Source of the DNA: Bacteroidota bacterium
Lineage (GTDB): Bacteria; Bacteroidota; Ignavibacteria; Ignavibacteriales; Ignavibacteriaceae
Length of the DNA stretch: 64,000 bases
Reading direction: 5' to 3'
NCBI GenBank assembly: GCA_023453665.1
Contig: JAEXTA010000028.1
Span: 1 to 64,000, forward strand
Under the pieces are notes generated by a model. It was not told where the DNA came from. It searched no databases and was given only the letters and a program-made list of their open reading frames with translations. Within the stretch, counting starts at the first letter, position 1; the number at the start of each line of letters is the position of its first letter. Shown piece after piece: positions 1 to 7,917 of the stretch. The position numbers were made by a program, and so were the translations under genes.

Positions 1-563
1 GCTTCAGTCTGAAGGTGAATGCTGCACAGTTCTATTGAAATCAGTAAAGTGTTTTGATTAATATTTTTCTCGGACGTCAAAGTTTCAAAAACATTATTCA
101 CTCCGATTAATGAAGCAGCACAGCCCATAAACCCGATGTGTGTTCTTTTGATTGAAGGATTGAGTCCAAACTCATTTATGATGTGATAGTCAAATCCCGG
201 TGCAAAAAAACCAGTACAGGAAATTGTAATCAGCCTGTCGATCTGTTCAGGAATAATGGAGGTTGTGTTGAATATTTTCTGAACAACTTCTTTAGTCAAA
301 AGTTTAGTCCATTTTTCGTATTCAATCATTCTGCTTTGAGTATCAGGTTTAAGATAGCCGGATTCATTTGTATAAAATTTTTCTGTTGAATTATTGTCTG
401 CATCAGGAATTATAATATGACGTTTTTCTATTCCGGAATGTGTTGCAGCCATATCAATCATTCTTCCAGTAGCTGGACCCGACATTCTTTTTTTTAGTTC
501 CTCCGCGGCTTTCTGTTGCGTAACAACAAAAGGCGGCGGAGCTGTTTCAATTAAAGTGAGCAT
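1..563 (-). CDS. Type III polyketide synthase (chalcone/stilbene synthase family), 3' part cut by window edge
   Basis: I translated this from the minus strand. It starts at ATG 563-561 and stays open to base 1, giving about 187 residues of the N-terminal half. Type III polyketide synthases extend an acyl-CoA starter with malonyl-CoA using one active-site Cys. Two family signatures are visible: SCTGFFAPGFD (about residues 115-125) and GFMGCAAS (about 144-151), the latter carrying the likely nucleophile Cys148. The catalytic His and Asn would lie beyond the window. It is divergent from a methyltransferase gene at 727; in bacteria such synthases often sit beside methyltransferases that modify alkylresorcinol or alkylpyrone lipids, so a lipid product is an inference only. 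Family call is strong, product unknown. Confidence 0.85.
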   Translation of the reverse strand, partial: MLTLIETAPPPFVVTQQKAAEELKKRMSGPATGRMIDMAATHSGIEKRHIIIPDADNNSTEKFYTNESGYLKPDTQSRMIEYEKWTKLLTKEVVQKIFNTTSIIPEQIDRLITISCTGFFAPGFDYHIINEFGLNPSIKRTHIGFMGCAASLIGVNNVFETLTSEKNINQNTLLISIELCSIHLQTE

Positions 564-666
564 GATTTTTCCATAAGGTTTGTTGTTCAAAAGCTACAAA
601 ATGTTTTGTCGGATAAAAACATATTTACTTAAACAATTCTGTAATGAGATTCGTTCATTTCATCGA

Positions 667-698
667 TTGTTTAATGCCGAATATTATTTCTAAATTTG
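667..698 (+). promoter_or_regulatory. Putative Bacteroidetes-type promoter for the methyltransferase gene
   Basis: TTG at 667-669 and TAAATTTG at 691-698 are separated by 21 bases, matching the TTG/TAnnTTTG promoter pattern of Bacteroidetes. The start codon follows 28 bases later. Sequence match only. Confidence 0.45.
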
Positions 699-726
699 CA
701 GCATACAATTATCAAACAAAGCAAAC

Positions 727-1341
727 ATGAGTAATACTAATTTTGAAAGCGAGTTCTGGAATCAAAGATTCAGTGGTGAAGAATTTACTTATGGGACAGA
801 ACCGAATTTATTCTTTAAAGAATCTATTGATAAACTTTCGCTGGGAAAAATATTATTAATCGGTGAAGGTGAAGGAAGGAACGCTGTTTACGCGGCAAAA
901 CTCGGCTGGAAAGTCGATGCAGTAGATTTCAGTGCAACTGCAAGGGATAAGGCTCTTAAATTAGCAGCACAGAATAATGTTACTATTAATTATCAAATAG
1001 AAAATCTTGGATTATTTTCGACTAAAAAAAATTATTATGATGCTGTTGGAATTATTTTCGTTCACCTTGAACCTGAGATAAGAATTTCTGTTCATCAAAA
1101 ATTATTTGAGAGTCTTAAACCTGGCGGCAGAATAATTATGGAAGTTTTTTCTAAAGATCAGCTTGGAAAAACTACAGGTGGACCGCAGGATATTTCAATG
1201 TTGTATTCGTTAGATGACATCAACAAATCATTTCCCAATCTGAAAACAATTTTACTTAAAGAAGAAACTGTTTATTTATCCGAAGGTAAACATCATTCGG
1301 GTGAAGGTAGTGTTGTTAGATTTATCGGACAAAAAATTTGA
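727..1341 (+). CDS. Class I SAM-dependent methyltransferase (TehB/TPMT-like)
   Basis: This 204-residue protein has the compact Rossmann methyltransferase fold. The opening FWNQRF and YGTEPN segment is typical of TehB or thiopurine-methyltransferase-like proteins. The SAM-binding glycine loop is IGEGEGRNA (about residues 45-53), followed by the acidic strand end VDAVDFS (about 63-69). A GGRIIMEV-type strand lies near residue 131. The substrate cannot be read from sequence. Its stop codon overlaps the TTG start of the next gene (TTGA), so the two are translationally coupled. It is divergent from the type III polyketide synthase, making modification of that product possible but unproven. Confidence 0.8.
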   Translation: MSNTNFESEFWNQRFSGEEFTYGTEPNLFFKESIDKLSLGKILLIGEGEGRNAVYAAKLGWKVDAVDFSATARDKALKLAAQNNVTINYQIENLGLFSTKKNYYDAVGIIFVHLEPEIRISVHQKLFESLKPGGRIIMEVFSKDQLGKTTGGPQDISMLYSLDDINKSFPNLKTILLKEETVYLSEGKHHSGEGSVVRFIGQKI

Positions 1342-2597
1342 AAAAACTTTTATTCATAACATACTTCTGGCCCCCTTCAGGCAAAGCAACTTTGCACTGG
1401 CCTTTAAAGATTATTAAACATCTTCCGCAATTCGGCTGGCAGCCATCTGTTCTAACAGTTGAGAATGAATCCTTTACTCAAAAGGATGAAAGCCTTTTAA
1501 AAGAAGTTGATCCTTTACTCAAGGTAATAAAATCAAAAACATTTGAACCTTTTGACATCTACAAAAAGTTTATTGGAAAAGGAAAAGAGGAACAACTTGT
1601 TGCATCAGACACGATATCTTTAAGTAATAAAAGTTTGTCTCATCGATTATCGATATGGATAAGAATGAATCTGTTCATTCCTGACGCAAGAATTGGATGG
1701 AATTCATCCGCAAAAAAAGCGGGGAAAGAATTTTTAAATAAACACGATCAGGAAGCTTTAGTAACAATTGGTCCGCCGCACAGCACACATCTCATTGGTA
1801 AAAAGTTGAGTAAAAGATTTAATCTTCCTCATATTCCTGTTCTTATTGATCCTTGGGTTGATATTATTTACTACAAAAATTTTAAACGAAGTTTTATCAC
1901 ACGCAAAATTGATAATCATCTTGAAAGATCAGTTCTTGAAAATGCGTCACAGGTTGTTTTCGTGACTGAATCAACAAAGGAGGATTATATACGAAAGTAT
2001 GATTTTCTGAAAGATAAATCACACGTTCTCTACTGGGGTTATAATGAAGAAGATTTTTCTTCATTTGATTCAATTAAAGATCCTGAACTAAAAACAATTG
2101 TCCATGCAGGAAATATTTTTGATTATCAGAATCCTATTAATTTCTGGGAAAGGCTCAGAATAGAAATCGACAACGGGAAAAATATTAAACTTAAATTCAT
2201 CGGGACAGTCAGCTCCGGAATTAAAAACGCTATTGAAGCAGCAGGGTTAAATTCACACACAGAAATAATAGGCTTTCTTCCTTATTCACAGATGGTTAAG
2301 CATCTGGAAAGCGCATCAGCATTATTAGTATGTGCTACTGAGAAAAGGCATATGCCGGGCAAACTTTTTGAATATTTGCGAACGGGCAAACCTATTATCG
2401 CTTTCGGTGATGACAATGAAGAGGTGAAATCTATTCTTCTAAATTCAAATGCGGGTATGTTATTTAATTATAATTCTGATGCTGATGAGTTCTTTAAAAG
2501 ATACGATCAGTTCAAAACAGAACTGAATTATGTAAAACAGTTTGACAGAAAAGTTATAGCTGAAAAGTTTGCGGGAATATTAAATCAAATCTGTTAA
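1338..2597 (+). CDS. Glycosyltransferase, GT4-like (GT-B fold)
   Basis: The product is 419 residues and starts at TTG, overlapping the previous gene by four bases. The N-terminal half opens with a strand and loop ITYFWPPSGKAT, the acceptor-side Rossmann domain of GT4-type enzymes. The C-terminal half has the donor-side pattern: a stretch around VHAGNIFDYQNP, then GFLPYSQMVKHLESASALLV, and KLFEYLRTGKPIIAFG, where the Glu and following residues usually contact the nucleotide sugar. No signal peptide or membrane segment is evident, so it should act on the cytoplasmic face on a lipid-linked or nucleotide-sugar acceptor. The convergent FdtAB-like region next door suggests surface polysaccharide assembly. 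Donor and acceptor are unknown. Confidence 0.8.
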   Translation: MKKLLFITYFWPPSGKATLHWPLKIIKHLPQFGWQPSVLTVENESFTQKDESLLKEVDPLLKVIKSKTFEPFDIYKKFIGKGKEEQLVASDTISLSNKSLSHRLSIWIRMNLFIPDARIGWNSSAKKAGKEFLNKHDQEALVTIGPPHSTHLIGKKLSKRFNLPHIPVLIDPWVDIIYYKNFKRSFITRKIDNHLERSVLENASQVVFVTESTKEDYIRKYDFLKDKSHVLYWGYNEEDFSSFDSIKDPELKTIVHAGNIFDYQNPINFWERLRIEIDNGKNIKLKFIGTVSSGIKNAIEAAGLNSHTEIIGFLPYSQMVKHLESASALLVCATEKRHMPGKLFEYLRTGKPIIAFGDDNEEVKSILLNSNAGMLFNYNSDADEFFKRYDQFKTELNYVKQFDRKVIAEKFAGILNQIC

Positions 2598-2600
2598 TCA

Positions 2601-3683
2601 TTAAAATCTATTCATCACCTCAACAACTTTTTCTACTTCTTCTTTTGTAGTCCCGAATGATATCGGTAAACTTAACGTCGTTTTATGGATTTCTTCAGAG
2701 ATTGGATAATTACCTTCCAATATTCCTTTCATTGCATTTTGTTTGTGAGGCGGAACAGGATAATGGATGTCGGTTTTAATTTCATTCTTTAGCAGATACT
2801 CGCGCAGTTTATCACGTTTAGGATGCCGGATATTATAAATGTGGTAAACATCAAAATATTTTTCATCAACAACCGGTTTTATAAAATCATCTTTAAGATT
2901 TTGATGATATACTCCAGCTAAATTTCTTTTATGCGAATTTATTTCATTCAACCTTTTCAACTTGATCGATAAAAATCCTGCCTGCACTTCATCGAGCCTG
3001 GAATTGAAGCCGACGAGTTCATTATAATACTTTACATCACTGCCGTAATTTCTAAGACGATTGATTGTATTTGCAAGTTGATCATCATTGGTTAGAACCG
3101 CGCCTGCATCACCCAGAGCACCAAGATTTTTTGTGGGATAAAAACTGAATGCCCCAAACTCACCAAATGTTCCAGTTAGTTTTCCATTAAACATTGCGCC
3201 ATGTGATTGAGCACAATCCTCAATCAGGTTTAGGTTATATTTTTTGCAGATAGAATTTATCTTATCCATCTCACAGCTTTTGCCATAAAGATGAACAATC
3301 ATTATCGCCTTTGTTTTGGAAGTTATCTTTTCTTCAATCATTTCCGGATCAATATTGTAAGTCCTGATATCCGGCTCAACAAGAACAGGCTTCATTCCGG
3401 CATGAAGTATTGCGAGTATTGTTGCGATATAGGTATTTGACGGAACAATTACTTCATTTCCCTTTTCAAAATCGAAAGCAATAAGAGAAAGAATTAATGC
3501 ATCAAGTCCGGACGCAAGCCCAATACAATGTTTTGCGTCATGATAATCTGCAAATTCTTTTTCAAACTGTTCAACATTTTTTCCGAGAATGAACCAACCA
3601 CTATTTAAAGTATCGGCAAACTTTGATTTGTATTCTTCTATAAATGGTTTGTTAGCCTTAAAAAGATTTTCGTATTCGATCAC
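2601..3683 (-). CDS. DegT/DnrJ/EryC1/StrS-family sugar aminotransferase (FdtB/QdtB-like)
   Basis: A 360-residue PLP-dependent aminotransferase of the nucleotide-sugar class. The PLP Lys is K185 in FYPTKNLGALGD, and the cofactor-binding Asp is in EDCAQSHGA (about 155-163). The N-terminal GWFILGKNVEQFEKEFA motif is typical of the family. The upstream gene overlaps it by four bases and encodes an FdtA-type ketoisomerase. That pair makes dTDP-3-amino-3,6-dideoxyhexoses: the isomerase moves the keto group to C3 and this enzyme aminates C3. The acetyltransferase and the RmlA/RmlB steps are not seen nearby. FdtB versus QdtB (Fuc3N versus Qui3N) cannot be decided here. Confidence 0.88.
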   Translation of the reverse strand: MIEYENLFKANKPFIEEYKSKFADTLNSGWFILGKNVEQFEKEFADYHDAKHCIGLASGLDALILSLIAFDFEKGNEVIVPSNTYIATILAILHAGMKPVLVEPDIRTYNIDPEMIEEKITSKTKAIMIVHLYGKSCEMDKINSICKKYNLNLIEDCAQSHGAMFNGKLTGTFGEFGAFSFYPTKNLGALGDAGAVLTNDDQLANTINRLRNYGSDVKYYNELVGFNSRLDEVQAGFLSIKLKRLNEINSHKRNLAGVYHQNLKDDFIKPVVDEKYFDVYHIYNIRHPKRDKLREYLLKNEIKTDIHYPVPPHKQNAMKGILEGNYPISEEIHKTTLSLPISFGTTKEEVEKVVEVMNRF

Positions 3684-4045
3684 TTGTAATCCTCATAAAT
3701 GTAATCGTTCGGATCGAACTTTGTATCTGCAAAAACAAGCAGCACAGCGTCTTTGGAAAAGTTGTGCATTGTATGCCAGTCATAAGTTTCAAGAATTAAA
3801 CACTTGCTCGGATGATCTAACAAAAAATCTTCATGTTTTTTTCCGTCATTGTTAGATACCACACAGCTTCCGTGAATACAGATCGCAGCCTGCGTCGTTG
3901 TTTTATGTCTGTGCCCGCCGCGTACTGAATCATCAACCCCATAAATGTAAAAGATCCTTTTAATATCAAACGGAATCTGGTTTTCAATAACAGTCAGATT
4001 CCCTCTTTCTTCAGAAAAAGTTTTCAGATTAATTATATGCGCCAT
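3680..4045 (-). CDS. dTDP-4-keto-6-deoxyhexose 3,4-ketoisomerase (FdtA/QdtA/WxcM-like cupin)
   Basis: This 121-residue protein is a single cupin domain close to the usual FdtA length. The opening LKTFSEERGNLTVIE and the central RGGHRHKTTTQAAIC are family signatures; H45 and H47 match the histidine pair used as acid/base in FdtA/QdtA. The conserved DWHTMHNFS segment near the C-terminus is also present. It converts dTDP-4-keto-6-deoxyglucose to a 3-keto sugar in the cytoplasm. The start overlaps the stop of the glycosyltransferase upstream and its stop overlaps the aminotransferase start, so the genes form one tightly packed operon. FdtA and QdtA differ by few residues, so the product stereochemistry is open. 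Confidence 0.88.
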   Translation of the reverse strand: MAHIINLKTFSEERGNLTVIENQIPFDIKRIFYIYGVDDSVRGGHRHKTTTQAAICIHGSCVVSNNDGKKHEDFLLDHPSKCLILETYDWHTMHNFSKDAVLLVFADTKFDPNDYIYEDYK

Positions 4046-5028
4046 CAGGTACCTGCAAAATTCTTTTTGTCAAATATATTATATGTACCGCGAAGTTTCC
4101 TGTAAATATAAAGTAAAGGAGTTTTCCAGTTCAAGGGTCTTGCGGTTGGTCCATTTGAATCAAAGCTGTTATCAATTCTTTCAATTTCTTTTTTTATTTC
4201 ATCAAGCAGTTTCACATAAGGTTTATAGAAAGTATTAAAAACATTTTCGGTCAGAACTCTTCTGCCCAATTCAAGTGAACCATCTTTATAAAATCTTAAA
4301 TAATGAAAATGATAAAAGATAACATCAAATTCTTTTCCATCATTTTGAATTCCGGTTACACTGTCATCCGTTCTCCTGAAATCATATTGCTGAACATTCC
4401 AGGCGGCAATTCCACCACCGTTATGCTGAAGAACGTGCACACCTTCAAATCGTGTTGTCCAGTCATCAAGATAAAGCTGATCGCCGAATTTACCATCCTC
4501 AAAACGGTTGTAACACCATTCGATGCATCTGTCGCGCCACCATCGGAGTGCCTTCAAACCTCGTTCGTCTTTTTTGAATGTGACAAACTGAACACAATAC
4601 TTTCCTGCTTTCAGTTCTTTGTTATACTGTGGTGAATATCGATGTTCAGTTATAAGAATTGATCTGTCACCCATCTCATCAAAAATTATTTTTGGTGAAG
4701 AATAAAAATAAATATCTGCGTCAATGTATGTACAGTTGTCAACGTCATAGTTTTCTAACACATAAAGTATAGTTGACGAAGTGCTTGTCCAGCAGTACTC
4801 AGCGATAGTCCTTGTCGGCTTGACTTTTAATAGTTCCGGATCTTCAAATTGTTTAAGAGTAATTATCGTTGCTTTAGGCAGATTCATTTTCTGTAGAACA
4901 GAATAACTTTTACTATCGAAAGCAAAAATATAGAGATGGAAATCATCGCAATGTTTTTCGAGTGAACGATAACAGGCTATACCTCTTGACAAATAATTTG
5001 AATCGAACAATGTGCAGAAGTTGTACAT
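4045..5028 (-). CDS. Putative GT-A fold glycosyltransferase (nucleotide-diphospho-sugar transferase)
   Basis: The 327-residue protein starts with NFCTLFDSNYLSRGIACYRSL, the opening strand and helix of GT8-like or related GT-A transferases. A DAD metal-binding motif lies at residues 103-105 (YIDADIYFYSS), where the nucleotide-sugar and Mn2+ bind in this fold. GKFGDQLYLDDW, around residues 178-189, fits the usual second conserved block. No membrane segment is visible. It lies between the ketoisomerase gene and a methyltransferase gene with gaps of zero to two bases, so it probably transfers a sugar, perhaps the 3-amino sugar made next door, to a surface glycan. Specificity is not readable. Confidence 0.72.
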   Translation of the reverse strand: MYNFCTLFDSNYLSRGIACYRSLEKHCDDFHLYIFAFDSKSYSVLQKMNLPKATIITLKQFEDPELLKVKPTRTIAEYCWTSTSSTILYVLENYDVDNCTYIDADIYFYSSPKIIFDEMGDRSILITEHRYSPQYNKELKAGKYCVQFVTFKKDERGLKALRWWRDRCIEWCYNRFEDGKFGDQLYLDDWTTRFEGVHVLQHNGGGIAAWNVQQYDFRRTDDSVTGIQNDGKEFDVIFYHFHYLRFYKDGSLELGRRVLTENVFNTFYKPYVKLLDEIKKEIERIDNSFDSNGPTARPLNWKTPLLYIYRKLRGTYNIFDKKNFAGT

Positions 5029-5030
5029 AA

Positions 5031-5747
5031 TTATTTTTTCTCAGCAAGAACAATGTTATCTAAAAAAAGATCATCGTTTTTTGGTAATAATTTTGAAAAC
5101 AGAATACTGAATATTGTTACCGGAGCCATCACAAGAAGCAGAACAGCGTTTTTCAATAATATATTTCTCCTTGTGATTTTGTAAAAATAAGCATTGAACA
5201 ACTGACCGAGTACTCTGTAATCGTTCACACTTTTTCTAAGCTCGATGATTTTGAATCCGTGCTTTTCCAACAAAGCTGTCAATCCGAATGAAGAATAACG
5301 GGCGTAATCAAAAGGCTGCTCGTGTTCATCCCAAACGAAAGGAACAGTGAGTAAAAGTTTTCCCCCGGGTTTCAAAACCCGGCTTATCTCTGAAAGAAAA
5401 TCATCCGGAGTAAAAACATGTTCAAGCACCTGGTTAGTAACTACAGAATCAAATTCATTTTCGGTAAACGGAAAAGTTTTTCCGTCATAATAAAAATCTG
5501 CCTGCTTTTTTTCTGAATCGATACCGGTGTCATACTCAAGCCCGACATACTGTGAATGATTAAATAATTTTTCATACGGTTTGGTTCCACAGCCGACATC
5601 GAGGGTTTTGCCGGTTATTTTTTTTCCAAGGTCAGAAAGATGTTTATGCAGATCTCTTCGTGCGATATAAAATGGATTAAGAAAGATTCCCCCAAAACCA
5701 GGATTGAATTGATGCTTTAAGACCAATTTCTTTAGAACACCCATCAT
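5031..5747 (-). CDS. Class I SAM-dependent methyltransferase
   Basis: A 238-residue methyltransferase with SAM motif I LDVGCGTKPYEKLF (about residues 49-62), an acidic strand end (GLEYDTG) and the post-motif segment VVTNQVLEHVFTPDDFL, typical of the Methyltransf_11 group. LKPGGKLLLTVPF marks motif III. A hydrophobic segment around residues 197-217 may tether the protein to the membrane, which fits modification of a lipid-linked glycan. It overlaps the upstream methyltransferase gene by four bases and is two bases from the glycosyltransferase gene. The methylated position or sugar is unknown. Confidence 0.8.
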   Translation of the reverse strand: MMGVLKKLVLKHQFNPGFGGIFLNPFYIARRDLHKHLSDLGKKITGKTLDVGCGTKPYEKLFNHSQYVGLEYDTGIDSEKKQADFYYDGKTFPFTENEFDSVVTNQVLEHVFTPDDFLSEISRVLKPGGKLLLTVPFVWDEHEQPFDYARYSSFGLTALLEKHGFKIIELRKSVNDYRVLGQLFNAYFYKITRRNILLKNAVLLLVMAPVTIFSILFSKLLPKNDDLFLDNIVLAEKK

Positions 5748-6388
5748 TTAGTTTTCCTCAAAAGGAAAACAGGAATCTGTTCAAAAAGATTTGGAAAACT
5801 TTTAATCAAAAAATTTTTAACAGAATTACCGGATTCTACAGATCGCTTTTCTAAAATTTCCAATCCGCCAACGCGCTCGACAAGTAGTTCAAAATCTCTT
5901 ATTGATAATTGATGAATATGTCCCGTATCAAACCACTGATAACCGAACAAACCATTTTGCGGCATTCTTCCGTTGAGCAGCAGATCAATCCTGTTTTTAT
6001 AAAAAGCAAAATTCGGGAAAGAAATTATTTGATGTTTAGCAACTCGTTTCATTTCAGAAAGGAGAATCTCAGGATACATCACCATCTGAATAGTGACATT
6101 ACAGATTGCATAATCAAAAGTATTATCGTTGAAAGGAAGCGGCTGATCAATCGAACCGGTTTGAACATCGAGACCAGCAGCTTTACATACTTCAACACCG
6201 GAAGGTGAAAGTTCCATTCCTTTAGCAGTCACGGATTTTTCTTTAATCAACCTGTTGAGCAGAGCACCGTTTCCACAGCCAAGATCAATAACCGAAGAAT
6301 TTGATTTAACAAATGAAATGACAATGTCGTACTCAGTACGGTTTTCATTGAACGGGAGATCGTAATTATATTTTCTGTTATCCTGCAG
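5744..6388 (-). CDS. MetW-like SAM-dependent methyltransferase, probably with a non-canonical start
   Basis: The first canonical start codon in this frame is TTG at 6250-6248, but it would remove the SAM-binding loop. The same frame continues upstream without a stop to about 6408 and encodes IDLGCGNGALLNRL just before that TTG, a perfect motif I. I therefore extend the gene to a CTG at 6388-6386; ATT at 6406 is another option. Downstream features match the MetW family: DNTFDYAICNVTIQMV, SFPNFAFYKNRI and WFDTGHIHQLS. A promoter-like TATATTTG lies at 6424-6417, leaving a very short leader. Its job in the glycan operon is unknown; MetW proteins are otherwise linked to methionine biosynthesis, and nothing here supports that. 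Confidence 0.7.
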   Translation of the reverse strand: MQDNRKYNYDLPFNENRTEYDIVISFVKSNSSVIDLGCGNGALLNRLIKEKSVTAKGMELSPSGVEVCKAAGLDVQTGSIDQPLPFNDNTFDYAICNVTIQMVMYPEILLSEMKRVAKHQIISFPNFAFYKNRIDLLLNGRMPQNGLFGYQWFDTGHIHQLSIRDFELLVERVGGLEILEKRSVESGNSVKNFLIKSFPNLFEQIPVFLLRKTK

Positions 6389-6416
6389 AGTAAGTCCGTA
6401 TAGAATTTTTTATTAG

Positions 6417-6424
6417 CAAATATA
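6417..6424 (-). promoter_or_regulatory. Putative -7 box of the 6388-to-2601 operon
   Basis: On the minus strand this reads TATATTTG, an exact match to the Bacteroidetes TAnnTTTG box. No clear TTG upstream element is found at the usual distance. Transcription would start around 6410, which supports a gene start upstream of TTG 6250. Confidence 0.4.
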
Positions 6425-6460
6425 ATGAGAAATGAAGAATAACTTTAGAAAGTCTTTAAA

Positions 6461-6484
6461 ATAAAAAACCCCGCCGTTGGCGGG
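6461..6484 (-). terminator. Rho-independent terminator of the lipoprotein gene
   Basis: On the minus strand CCCGCC, a three-base loop and GGCGGG are followed by GGTTTTTTATTTT. It lies 23 bases past the stop of the lipoprotein gene at 6507 and separates that gene from the downstream operon. Confidence 0.8.
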
Positions 6485-6506
6485 ATTAAAATTTATTTAT
6501 GAGATT

Positions 6507-7811
6507 TTATTTAAAGACATATCCAATTTTGTAGCGATTTGTTCCATTGGCAAATCCACTATAGTAAATCTTATATTGATTGTTTACTTTCAACAGAAAT
6601 GGATATGCAATATCATCTGAAGCCCAATTATTTGATGTTTGTTGATCAGTGAATATTGGATTCTGTGAAGATTTAGTCCAATGAAAACCATCAGTAGATG
6701 TAGCCATTCCAAACGCAGTAATTTGTCCACTCGAATTCATATATACCATTTTAAACATATTATCTTCATAAATAACTGAGGGTGATGCAACACCATAAGC
6801 TTCCCAATTCTCCGTTGCTTGTAAAACAGGATTTCCCGAATATCTTGTCCAATTGTGACCATCAGCAGATGTAGCTACTCCAATTTTATTATAGGGATAA
6901 TTCCTGCCGGTATAGAACATATAAAAAATGCTATCGACTTTTAAAACGCATGCGCTAGAGATTTGATATTCCCAGGTTGAATTCCCACTATAAAAGACCG
7001 GGTGCGGTTCCTTAATCCAGTTTATCCCATCCGATGAAGTAGCTAAACCAATATGCCATTCATTACTATACTGATCATCCCAACCAGAATAGTACATACG
7101 ATATATTCCATCATCTTTAATTATACTAGCTGGATGAACAGCACGTGAATCCCACGTACCGATTGCGCCAGGTGATAAAACAGGAGTGTTTTGAGGACGA
7201 ATCCAATTATTTCCATTATTAGATTCAGCATACATCACATATTTAATTGCGGCACCAGCCTCAGCAACATACCACATTTTGTAAGTTCCGTTTTCATATA
7301 TCAGTTTACACTGAGCTATCCCATAATAATCATAATTGTTATACTGAGGGGTTAGAACAGGATTATTTTGATAATCAGTGAAGTTAATATTCGTGTTTCC
7401 CCAAGTGACGAAAATGTAAATACTTCCGGTACCAGCACCAGTTGGATTTAAAACCAAACTCACTTGTGTAAGTATCCCTGCAAGTACAGTAACATCTGCA
7501 GAGCCAGTGTAAATTATTTGTTCTGTGGAATCTTTAGCATTTACAGTCAGATTCCATAAACCAACTGGAACATTATCAAACTGAATATCAGCGGTTGTTC
7601 CTGAAATCAGATTGAGTATTCCTGATAAAGTATCCTGATTCTCTTTTACAAGGATTGCTTCAACCCATACTACAGAGGCGGGAGCATTTTCCCGATCAAT
7701 TTTAAGGAATACTTTCCCAGAATTATTAGTTGGTTCAACAGGAACTTCGTGGATACAACTTATAAGGGAGAAGGCGAGAATAAAACTAAACACAGGACTT
7801 AAGAGTTTCAT
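6507..7811 (-). CDS. Lipoprotein with a GH43/GH32-like five-bladed beta-propeller
   Basis: The 434-residue product has a lipoprotein signal with lipobox LISC and acylated Cys19. Residues about 30-150 form a predicted beta-sandwich rich in Thr and Val. From about 155 on, repeated blocks have the pattern YKMWY or YRMYYSG followed by IGLATSSDGINW and P(V/I)F or PVLS. These are the blades of the arabinanase/fructosidase-like propeller used by GH43, GH32, GH68 and GH130 enzymes. I did not identify the full catalytic acid set, so it may hydrolyse, phosphorolyse or only bind glycans. It stands between glycosyltransferase genes with its own terminator, and the lipid anchor places it in the outer membrane or periplasm. 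Confidence 0.72.
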   Translation of the reverse strand: MKLLSPVFSFILAFSLISCIHEVPVEPTNNSGKVFLKIDRENAPASVVWVEAILVKENQDTLSGILNLISGTTADIQFDNVPVGLWNLTVNAKDSTEQIIYTGSADVTVLAGILTQVSLVLNPTGAGTGSIYIFVTWGNTNINFTDYQNNPVLTPQYNNYDYYGIAQCKLIYENGTYKMWYVAEAGAAIKYVMYAESNNGNNWIRPQNTPVLSPGAIGTWDSRAVHPASIIKDDGIYRMYYSGWDDQYSNEWHIGLATSSDGINWIKEPHPVFYSGNSTWEYQISSACVLKVDSIFYMFYTGRNYPYNKIGVATSADGHNWTRYSGNPVLQATENWEAYGVASPSVIYEDNMFKMVYMNSSGQITAFGMATSTDGFHWTKSSQNPIFTDQQTSNNWASDDIAYPFLLKVNNQYKIYYSGFANGTNRYKIGYVFK

Positions 7812-7917
7812 AAAGGACCCCCATAAAAATTTTTGTTGATAAAAACTTAACAGACTTCTACCGCATTGTCAAGGATAAAATTATTTTTTGATTGCCGGAT
7901 AACAAATATTGTTGATT

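Noticed and set aside
4303..4635. Plus-strand ORF of 110 codons
   Set aside because: Antisense to the DAD-motif glycosyltransferase gene.
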